The position numbers and the translations under genes were made by a program. From contig NZ_NIWT01000010.1 of NCBI RefSeq assembly GCF_002236115.1, positions 186,001 through 250,000 on the forward strand: 64,000 nt of DNA, written 5' to 3'. Source of the DNA: Pseudomonas jessenii. GTDB taxonomy: Bacteria > Pseudomonadota > Gammaproteobacteria > Pseudomonadales > Pseudomonadaceae. The notes beneath the pieces are model-generated. The model searched no databases. It was not told where the DNA came from and saw nothing but the letters and a program-made list of their open reading frames with translations. Shown here piece by piece: positions 50,990 through 58,900 of this stretch. Numbering within the stretch: the first letter of the stretch is position 1; every line of letters begins with the position of its first letter.

Positions 50990-51886
50990 TCAGTCCGCGA
51001 AAACTACCGAATCAGCCTGGGCTTGAGTCACAGCCTCGACGGCGGCTAGCGCTCTAAGTTCTGACAGGTCGCGCATCAGACCATTAGCCAGCGGAACGAC
51101 TGTATTGTTGAACGAGCTGTCGCCTTTGACATAACCGACCGCATCGGCCATCACAACACGATTGATGCGGTTGCCGGTCAAAAGCTCCCAAATCCGAAGG
51201 TCAAGATACGGCAACAAGCCGTAGCGAACCCATCGTTCATACATCTTATTTTTCCCCTTCGGCCCGCAGGACTGCAAGGCCCTAGCCTCTTTTAGCAATG
51301 CCGCGAATGCTTTTTTCAGTACACTGTCTGGTACGCTTAGATCAACTTGTATAACAGGCGACGCAGGGGCACCTTTGTAATAGTCGATGGACAAAGGGGT
51401 TGTTTGGCCACTGGGAAGGACTCCGTGCAGGAGCGGAATTACTGGCGACCGCTCTGGCAGAGGTTGAATCTCAGAATTGATTGCCGCCCACTTATGGTAC
51501 TGGCTCTTTTTCACCTTGCCGTCTCTCACAGCCTGCTTGTCTCGGGCCATTTGCTTGGCGAGATCATTCACACTGACTGGTTTGACAGGTAGACACGGAC
51601 TATCTGAAATCCATTGGTTTGGCATGCTTTCTGGTTGATCCTCGATAGGAGTCTCCCAAATCTGACTTGCCCCTTCTTCCATGCCCCGCTGCCACGTCAT
51701 GCAGAGAGTGTCTTGAAGGAATTCCGGTACATCTTGAGAGTAGTCACCCCCAGGGTAGTGCCTCAGAAGATCACTGCGTCGCTCAAGTTGTTTCATCCAC
51801 TCAAACGCCCTGAACGATTCAGCTCCCTTGTATTTCTTTAGGTCGAACCACCTTGGCAGATTTTGCAGTCTTGTAATTTTGGCCAC
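50990..51886 (-). CDS. DUF6387-like hypothetical protein
   Basis: A 298-residue soluble protein starting MAKITRLQNLPRWFDLKKYK and containing WVRYGLLPYLDLRIWELLTG and NNTVVPLANGLMRDLSELRA. This pattern (LPxWFDLxxY at the start) belongs to a family often found next to tyrosine integrases in pseudomonads, which I place in DUF6387 with moderate certainty. Its function is unknown; the constant link with integrase suggests an island maintenance or defence role. Confidence 0.75.
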   Translation of the reverse strand: MAKITRLQNLPRWFDLKKYKGAESFRAFEWMKQLERRSDLLRHYPGGDYSQDVPEFLQDTLCMTWQRGMEEGASQIWETPIEDQPESMPNQWISDSPCLPVKPVSVNDLAKQMARDKQAVRDGKVKKSQYHKWAAINSEIQPLPERSPVIPLLHGVLPSGQTTPLSIDYYKGAPASPVIQVDLSVPDSVLKKAFAALLKEARALQSCGPKGKNKMYERWVRYGLLPYLDLRIWELLTGNRINRVVMADAVGYVKGDSSFNNTVVPLANGLMRDLSELRALAAVEAVTQAQADSVVFAD

Positions 51887-51912
51887 TGCTGCGCCTCCAC
51901 AGGCAACCTACA

Positions 51913-51953
51913 CAAAAAAGCGACCAGCCAACGAGGTAGGTAATCTCGCTTTT
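51913..51953 (-). terminator. terminator-like hairpin after the integrase gene
   Basis: On the minus strand AAGCGA...TCGCTT with a further inner pairing is followed by TTTTTT. It lies just past the integrase stop and separates it from the DUF6387-like gene. Confidence 0.55.
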
Positions 51954-51985
51954 CGCCCCGTCGGGCTAGACTGGTCATAACTCGG

Positions 51986-53230
51986 TTAGGCGCGTTTGAA
52001 GTCGCCTTGAATGACGTTTGACGCTGGCGGAGTGGTAATGAATTTCGCCCAATCAGCCATCAAGGCGCGGCGCTTGTCGATGAAATCAGATCGAGAATAG
52101 GCGGCCTCGGTCTGGTCACGCTCGTCGTGGGCCAAGGCCAGTTCGCAGACTTCACGAGGATACTGAGTGTATTCGCTTGCCCAGTCACGGAAGCTCGACC
52201 GAAAACCATGACGAGTGACGTCATCATGCCCGAGGCCGTGCAACAGATTGCGGATGGCGTTGGCATGCATAACGCCTGTCTTGCCTTGACCAGGGAATAG
52301 GTGCGAGTTGTCCTCGTCGCGCGGCAGGCCTTCCAGCAGCTCGACAACCTCGGGAGCCAGGGGAATATTGAAGGCTTGGCGCATTTTCATCCGCTCGGCA
52401 GGCAGCGACCAGATACCGGCCTTCAAGTCGAACTCCGACCATTTTGCAAAGCGAACCATGAGCGCGCGCGCACCAGTTAGGATCAGCAGGCGGGCCGCCA
52501 CAGAGGCTCGAGATTGGTCCACCGCCAGCCTGACCATAAGCGTCGGCACATCCTTCCACTTCATTGCGGGGAAATGCTGGCGCTGGCGGGCTTTCTTCTT
52601 TTCCACTTTGCTCAGCAGGCTGTCCAGATGCCCGCGCCAGCGTGCCGGGTTGTCGCCATCACGCAGCTTGTGCGCCTTGGCGGCATCTAGAATCTGCTCG
52701 ATTTGTCCACGCACCTCGTCGGCGGTGCGGGTCTTGGTTACCCAGATTGGGCGAAGTACCTTCAGGACCTGCTCGGTCTGAACCTCAGCAGCAGGCAGCT
52801 TGCCGATGATAGGGAAGGCATACAGCTCCAGTTTTCGCAGCCAGCCTTTACGCCACTTTTCCGACCATGTGGAACCATGAGCGTTCCGGTATTCGGTCGC
52901 GAGCGACTCAAAAGTCACACGGCGCGATTGCGCTTGTCGCTCCGCTTCGCGCTTCACTTCTCGTTCGAAATCACGGGCGGCCAGAGGATCATTACCAGCA
53001 GCCAAGACCTTGCGTTGATCTGCAGCCAGTTCGCGGGCCTTCGCAAGAGTCACGGTTGGATACGGGCCGAGGCCCATTTCACGGGCTTTGCCTTCATGCT
53101 TGTAACGGAAAATCCAACTGGACACCCCAGCTTTGCTTATCTGGAAATACAGACCATCACCGTCGTTGGTTTTACCTGCGTCTCCAGACCGGACAAGTGA
53201 TTCGATTGCCTTGATTGTCAGCTTGCCCAT
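51986..53230 (-). CDS. int: tyrosine recombinase, P4-type integrase
   Basis: A 414-residue integrase. The N-terminal arm-binding domain reads GDGLYFQISKAGVSSWIFRY and MGLGPYPTVTLAKAREL; then come a core-binding SAM-like domain and the catalytic domain. Catalytic residues are visible: Arg in LLILTGAR, His/Arg in TRHGFRSSFRDWA, His in LALAHDERD and the nucleophile Tyr in AAYSRSDFIDKRR. The start MGKLTIKAIESLV at 53230 has GGGGG upstream; a longer in-frame start was rejected because it would translate the paired arm-like repeats. The gene is about 150 bases from attR. Confidence 0.92.
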   Translation of the reverse strand: MGKLTIKAIESLVRSGDAGKTNDGDGLYFQISKAGVSSWIFRYKHEGKAREMGLGPYPTVTLAKARELAADQRKVLAAGNDPLAARDFEREVKREAERQAQSRRVTFESLATEYRNAHGSTWSEKWRKGWLRKLELYAFPIIGKLPAAEVQTEQVLKVLRPIWVTKTRTADEVRGQIEQILDAAKAHKLRDGDNPARWRGHLDSLLSKVEKKKARQRQHFPAMKWKDVPTLMVRLAVDQSRASVAARLLILTGARALMVRFAKWSEFDLKAGIWSLPAERMKMRQAFNIPLAPEVVELLEGLPRDEDNSHLFPGQGKTGVMHANAIRNLLHGLGHDDVTRHGFRSSFRDWASEYTQYPREVCELALAHDERDQTEAAYSRSDFIDKRRALMADWAKFITTPPASNVIQGDFKRA

Positions 53231-53247
53231 AAAGCCCCCGCCATTCC

Positions 53248-53268
53248 GACCCACACCCTGACCCACAC
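53248..53268. promoter_or_regulatory. paired GACCCACAC repeats at right island end (candidate integrase arm sites)
   Basis: GACCCACAC at 53248-53256 and 53260-53268 starts 12 bases apart, exactly as in the left-end pair at 34960-34980, and lies in the leader of int. Binding there could both build the recombination complex and repress int. Confidence 0.6.
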
Positions 53269-53269
53269 C

Positions 53270-53293
53270 TAAATCGCGGCATGCTGCGATTTA
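53270..53293. promoter_or_regulatory. palindrome in the int leader
   Basis: TAAATCGC and GCGATTTA are perfect inverted 8-mers around GGCATGCT, so 24 bases are nearly fully palindromic. The site is 40 bases before the int ATG and next to the arm-like repeats; an operator for AlpA or another regulator is plausible. Confidence 0.55.
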
Positions 53294-53383
53294 GAACGGA
53301 CATTTACGATCTGATAGTAGGCTTAAAGCCTTGTAAAATCTAGGCTTCGAGGAAATCTGCGAAAAGCTGCGGAAGAGAAGAAT

Positions 53384-53416
53384 GCCGGCCACAAGCCGGC
53401 TTTTTAATGCCTGAAA
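53384..53416. repeat. attR: 33-bp direct repeat at right island border
   Basis: It is identical to the repeat at 34888-34920, in the same orientation, and contains the GCCGGC...GCCGGC terminator hairpin. It lies 54 bases from the end of the yfa operon. Confidence 0.92.
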
Positions 53417-53469
53417 AAAGTTAACTGCCCAGAACCTGCATTTGTCTCAGCAGCGCTGTCACTTCCCCC

Positions 53470-54282
53470 TCACGGATAACTAAACCCTTTCACCAATGTC
53501 AACTCCCCCACCGCACGCATCGGCACCAGGAACGTCTCCATCTTCTCGCTCGGCGTGCCTTCCTCGGTAATCACCGTTACCTGCGCGGTAGTCAGCGCTT
53601 GCACCGCATCTTCCTGCCCCTCCTCATCACTGCTGTACCCGCCACCGAAGTAGTTCACATACACCAGATATTGCCCCTTGATCGGCGCAGGCATGGCGAA
53701 GATTTCCGGGCCGTAGCCGGTGGTGACGTCGACGTCGAGCGCTGCGCCGTTGGGGACGACGCGGTCGCCGTACCAGATGTGCGCGCCGTCGGGGGTGATC
53801 AGGTGCAGGTCAAGGTCGGTGCCGTCGCTGTCCCAGGCCAGCAATACGCGCAATTTGGCCGGGGTCGCGCCGCCGCTGCTGTTGAGAAATTGCGTGCGCT
53901 GACGTTGTTGGCCATCAGGGCTGCGAACCTCGACGCTGTTGCTGCCGTTGGGGAATGAGAACGGGCGATCGAAGCGCCCCGCCGGGTCGATTTTCAGCGG
54001 CATGCTGACTCCGTTGACGATCAGACGGCCGGGCTCTGTGGATTTGGCTGTAGCTTTGATCTGCCCGCTGATGCGAGCCGTGTTGGCCTGCCCTGTCGGG
54101 GTATTCACCGATGAGGCCGGGTAGTTGACAGTCTGCCGGAAGTTTTCCCCTTCGCCCTCATGCGCGCCGGTGCGCCAGCCGCCTGCGGGGGTGTCGAGTT
54201 TGACGCTGTCAGCCGCCATCACCGATGGCAACGCCACCAGCGAACAGAGCAACAGCAAGACCTGTGGATAACGGAGTTTCAT
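53470..54282 (-). CDS. YfaP-like DUF2135 periplasmic protein (second copy)
   Basis: A 270-residue secreted protein (signal peptide ending PSVMAADS). It has the DUF2135 hallmark LRVLLAWDSDGTDLDLHLIT, then PDGAHIWYGDR and GPEIFAMPAPIKGQYLVYVN. The fold is a beta-sandwich; E. coli YfaP has the same domain. The calcium-like DxDxT/DLDLH cluster suggests metal or glycan binding (inference). It is paralogous to the first gene of the same operon (62850-63638). It is the last gene, three bases from yfaQ. Confidence 0.88.
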   Translation of the reverse strand: MKLRYPQVLLLLCSLVALPSVMAADSVKLDTPAGGWRTGAHEGEGENFRQTVNYPASSVNTPTGQANTARISGQIKATAKSTEPGRLIVNGVSMPLKIDPAGRFDRPFSFPNGSNSVEVRSPDGQQRQRTQFLNSSGGATPAKLRVLLAWDSDGTDLDLHLITPDGAHIWYGDRVVPNGAALDVDVTTGYGPEIFAMPAPIKGQYLVYVNYFGGGYSSDEEGQEDAVQALTTAQVTVITEEGTPSEKMETFLVPMRAVGELTLVKGFSYP

Positions 54283-54285
54283 GGT

Positions 54286-55905
54286 CTATTCCAGCAAGAG
54301 GTGGCGGGCGAGCCCTTCGATGTAGGTTTCATCCTGGCCATTGGGGTGTGCTTCGAAGGCCAGGTGCAGGTATTCGTGGGTCAGGTCGAGGCGGTCTTGC
54401 AGTGTCTGCGCGCCACGCACGTAGATACGCTGGCGTTCGCGGTCGACATAGGGGCGGCCGAATGCCAGACGGCATACGGCGAAGGTGCTGACTTCGTTGT
54501 AGCCGGTTTCGCTTTCAAGTTTTTGGCGCCAGCCGCGCCGTTGTTTCTGCAGCCATTCTTGTGCGGCAGGTAACGCTTCGCAGGACGCGACCGGGTTGTC
54601 CCAGCGACTGAGACTGGCGCGTGGGTAGGCGTGCAGCAGGATGGCGTCGTAGCGCTGGCCGGCACGGGCCTGTTCGACGGCTTGCTGCCAGGACAGTTTG
54701 TCCGGGCCGGGTTGATCGGAATGGTAGGTGATGGTGCTGCCGGCCAGCACCAGGTCGCTGGTCCAGGCGGCGATGTCGCGAGACTCGGACGACGCCGGAC
54801 GCGGTGCGACCCGCTGACGACTGCTGCTGTCGTCGATGCTCAGGCAGTCACCGCTGCGCGTGGCGTTTTGCAGCAGGTAAGTGCGGATGGCCACGGCCAG
54901 GGCTTTGGCGGCTTCGACCGGTTCGGTACTGGCTTCGCGCTGGAGCACACGGGCAACGTACTCTTCGCGATTCAGACGAGCCACGAGCTTGTCGCTCAGC
55001 AGAAACAGTTCACCGTCGCTGTGGATATCCAGCGCATTACCGTTGGCGAATTCGACGCGGTAGTCACCCTGCAATGCCCCGGAAGTCACTGCGGTGCCCC
55101 CTGACAGCACGCGCCGAAGTGGATAGCGAGAGAACAGGTCGACCTCTACGCACTGCCCTGCATCCACAGGCCATGCAACAGGAATCACGGTAGACAGTGC
55201 CTGCGCGTAATCACGCAGTACCCGTTGACTGGTACCGCGCCCGCCGGCCCAGACCGGTGTACCGTCCGCCGTCCAACCGGCAAACCCGCCCTGTCGCGAT
55301 GTTGCATCCTGATCCGCCAGCCAGCTCCAGGTCTTCACCCGCAGACGGCTTCCGAGTTCGCCGACGACCTGGCCATCGGCGGCATTGAGCATCACATCGA
55401 GCAACACACGCCGGGCTTGATCCTGCGCCGGCAGCACGGCCAACATCTTCAACAGTTCCGCCACCGAAACCCGGGTAGCCGGTTGCAACGAAGGCAAATC
55501 CAGCAACCATTGCGGCGCCTGCCGCGTCTGCCAATAGGCTCGCCAGTCGGCATCGCTGATGCCCAACCGTGCGGGTTCGAAATACAGACCGCATGACTTC
55601 ACCAACGCCTGATCACGCTCGATCCTGCCGCCCGCCGTGCAGCAATAAACCTCTTCCTTCGACTGGCCCCGGCATTCATAAGCCGGCTCACGTGCGCCGG
55701 TGTCCACCAGCCAGGCGTAGACGAACAACTTCCACACACTGCCCAATGGCGACTGCAACGTCTGCGGCAACGGCTCGCGGGTGATCACCTGCGTTCGACT
55801 CAGCGACAACAAATCGCCCTTGAAGGCCAGGCGCAAAGGTTCGTCCTGCGCCGTTGCCAGCACAGGGATCAAACACAACAACCAAGCTGTCAGCCGCCTG
55901 TGCAC
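54286..55905 (-). CDS. yfaQ: YfaQ-like DUF2300 protein with PBP-, SpoIID- and HExxH-like motifs
   Basis: A 539-residue secreted protein (signal peptide ends ATAQDE). Three enzyme-like signatures are visible. The first is an SxxK/KTG-like pair, Ser56-Val-Trp-Lys59 in PLGSVWKLFVYAW and Lys191-Thr-Trp. The second is a SpoIID-like segment, LNREEYVARVLQREAS then AAKALAVAIRTYLLQN (311-346). The third is a C-terminal zinc-peptidase-like motif, THEYLH (His510, Glu511, His514), followed by acidic residues. SpoIID proteins cleave denuded glycan strands, so a peptidoglycan role is likely. The GTG start at 55905 lies just after the yfaS stop. Confidence 0.85.
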   Translation of the reverse strand: MHRRLTAWLLCLIPVLATAQDEPLRLAFKGDLLSLSRTQVITREPLPQTLQSPLGSVWKLFVYAWLVDTGAREPAYECRGQSKEEVYCCTAGGRIERDQALVKSCGLYFEPARLGISDADWRAYWQTRQAPQWLLDLPSLQPATRVSVAELLKMLAVLPAQDQARRVLLDVMLNAADGQVVGELGSRLRVKTWSWLADQDATSRQGGFAGWTADGTPVWAGGRGTSQRVLRDYAQALSTVIPVAWPVDAGQCVEVDLFSRYPLRRVLSGGTAVTSGALQGDYRVEFANGNALDIHSDGELFLLSDKLVARLNREEYVARVLQREASTEPVEAAKALAVAIRTYLLQNATRSGDCLSIDDSSSRQRVAPRPASSESRDIAAWTSDLVLAGSTITYHSDQPGPDKLSWQQAVEQARAGQRYDAILLHAYPRASLSRWDNPVASCEALPAAQEWLQKQRRGWRQKLESETGYNEVSTFAVCRLAFGRPYVDRERQRIYVRGAQTLQDRLDLTHEYLHLAFEAHPNGQDETYIEGLARHLLLE

Positions 55906-55906
55906 G

Positions 55907-58900
55907 TCAGTGAACCGTGACCTGGCCAAGGGCTGCCTTTTGTTCCATCGCCTGATGCTGCGGCGCATAAACCTGAGTGAAACGCACCGGCGGCAAGTTG
56001 AACTGCCCTTTCTGCGAGAAACGCACCAAATGCCTCAGGCGCAATTCACCACTCAAGGCATCGACCGGAATGGCGTAAGCCATTTGCCCCGGTTCGAAAC
56101 GCGCCTTCTCCAGCGATGTCGGCTCGGTGCCGGCCTTGCCCATGAGTTTGATGCCCCAGGTCGTGCGCTCGACATCGGCGCCCGGTGGCAGCGGCACTTC
56201 CAGCATCCCGTAACGCAACGGTCTGGCGGCTTGGCTGGTGACGATCACCTCATCGAGATAGAGGTTGTCGCTGGACAGTGGCGCGTTGCCGACCGCTTCA
56301 AGTTTGAAGGTGAAAGCCTCATCCCCCGGCACCAATCGCGACAGGCGACGGGTGATGGTCACGGCCATCGGATCGACCGCCGGCTGTTGGCTGCGGTAAC
56401 TCAATGCAGCGCGCAGCGGACGCTCTTGCGCGCCGGTCAGCGTCAATACCGTCGGCACTGGCGCAGCCCCCTGCCACGTCCAATACATCTCCCCAGAAGC
56501 CCCGTACTGCTTCTTCCAGCCCTCACCCGGCGCCAATGCAATGGTGGGCGATGCCTGCTCGATGCTGCGTTGCAGCCAGGTCAACGCCAACGCACGTTCC
56601 AGGGTCGATTGCTGAGGCAGCAAACGTTGCAGCAAGGCCTGGGCGTGAGCCTGATCGAAGGGTTGCAGCGACAGGTTCAGCGCTTCGGCAAACGGCTGGG
56701 AACTGACCGCCAGACGTTGCTGCGCGTCGGCCAGTTGCCGATTGAACGCGTCCGGTAAAGCGACCTTCGCTTGCCTGGCCAACGATGCCGTCAGCACGCG
56801 TGCAGCCGCCAGCCCCAAGGCTGAATCCGGATCACTCATGACGAGGCTGTCTTCGCCGTTCTCCATCAGGTTCGCCGCGGTGCCCTCGCCCGCTTTCGCC
56901 AGGTCGTCCATCAAGCCACTGAGCAAGGTGTTGACCGGCAACTGCATCTGTTTGGCGAACGACAGGATCAGCGCCCGCTGCAACAACGGCGTGTTCTTCG
57001 CCTGTTTGGCGTAGACCTCCAGCACCCGCTGCCAATGCTCCGGCGGCAGGCTCAGTTCCAGCACCTGGCTGGCGTGCCAGTCGGCGTAGTAGGCATAGGC
57101 GGTGAGGAATGCATCCGGCTCGCCATCCATGCCCCACCAGGTGAAGCTCGCCGAAGGGCCGGCCATTTGTACCAGACGCAAGCGACTGTTTTGCATGATC
57201 AGACGCAGGCGATCGCGGATCTGCGGATTCGCCGCCAGCGTCGGGTAGGCGATGCTCAATGGCAGCAGGCCGCTGGCGGTCTGCTCGACGCCACCGTAGG
57301 GGTAGCTCAACAGATCGTCGAGTGCAGAACGGAACAACGTTTGCGGACTGTCGTCCAGACGCAGGCGGATATCACTGGCGTCTGTCGGCAACGTCAGCGG
57401 CGTATCGCCCTCACCCACATCAAGGCTCTGGGTTTGAGTCACCTGCCAGCCTTCACCGGTCGCACTCAGGCGCACCGCCAGGGCATCAGCGATTTTGCCA
57501 TCCTGCATCAGCTCGGCGCTCCACTCGCCATTGACCAGTTCAAAGGTCGGCAACGGGATGTAGTTGATGCCACTGTTCAGAGTTACAGGCACGCGCTGTT
57601 CGTTGCCGGCGTAACGGGTCACCAGTTCGGCCTTGACCGGTTTCTCGGCCTGACTGAAGGCGAACACACCGAGGTCCGGTTTGTCACCGGCGCGGAATCG
57701 GGTCGGCCCGCTCCACTTCAGGTACAGCGGTTTTTCCGAGCGTACGAACTGCTTCTTCTGCCCGACCTGACCGCCATCGGCGATGGCCCTGGCGGTGATG
57801 CGCCAGCGGGTCAGGGAGTCGGGCATCTTGAAGGTGAAGCGGGTTTTGCCGTTGGCATCGGTCAGCAATTCAGGTTGCCACGCCGCCGTGTCAACGTCCT
57901 CGCGACGCGGCCGCTCCAGCACTTTCACGCCGCGCTCACTGCGATTGGCCTTGCCCGGTGCGCCGGGGCTGCCCGGCAAGGCGACGTCATAACTGATGAA
58001 CGACAAACTGGCGCTGGTGCGCACGTTGTTGCGCCGTGGGTGATAGAAGAACTGGTCGATGCTCGGCGCGACTTCCGGTTGCAGGGCGTAGACCATTTCA
58101 TCGACCACGCTGACCGTCAGGTGCGCGGGGATCGCTTTGCCGGCGAACCCGGTGGTCAGGTCCACCGAGACGGTTTCACCCGGTAGGTAGGTTTCTTTGT
58201 CGGTGGCGATGGCCACGTCGATCTGTGGCGTTACCACCTTGATGCCGGCGTTCTGGAAACTGTATTGGCCGCCCTTGGTGTACAACACCGAGAAGGTCAG
58301 GTTCGGCGCGAAACCGTCTTTCACCGGGATGCGCGCGCGGTATTGGGTATCGCTGAGTTTTTCCATCGTCAGCCAGTCGCCGCCCTTGGAAAGTAGCGCA
58401 GTGGCTTCGACCTTGTCGCGTTCCAGAGATAACAGCGCATCACTCACTGGCTCGGGGAAAGTGATCAGCGCCAGCGCTTCATCGCCTGCGATGTACTCGG
58501 GCTTGTCGAGGACGATTTCCACGGTGCCGGGTACGGCTTTGACACCTTCGCCGGTCACCGAATGGCCGGTGGCGCCGACCGCCCGGCCATGATCATCCTT
58601 GAGCGTCAGGTTGTAGGTGCCTGGCCGGTCAAAGGCCAGGGTGAAACCTTTGTCGATTGCCGCGAGCTTGCCTTCGCCGGTGCTCTGGTCCTCCAAACGC
58701 ACCCAGCCATAGCTGCCTGGCGTAACCGCATCGGCTTGCTCGCCTTCGCGGGCGTAGCTGAAGGCAACCTTGTCACCCACCGCGCTGAAGCGTTGAGGCG
58801 CGCTCAAGCGAAAATTCGCCGCGCCACGGTCGATGAGGATTTCCTTGGTGGTCTTGACCCGATACGCCGCACCGTCGCTGGCAAACACCGTGAGCATGTA

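Larger units (their letters stand above)
34888..53416. mobile_element. P4-like integrated island carrying a type I RM and other defence genes
   Basis: About 18.5 kb is bounded by the 33-bp repeat. The right part holds a tyrosine integrase, AlpA, TOPRIM primase and DUF3987 protein, as in P4-like satellite islands. The left part holds hsdRMS, a PD-(D/E)XK nuclease, decayed genes and an ATPase/HNH pair. No capsid, tail or conjugation genes are present, so it would depend on a helper or be purely integrative. The flanking genes (repressor and yfa operon) presumably were neighbours before insertion. Complete REP pairs, frequent elsewhere, are missing inside. Confidence 0.9.
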
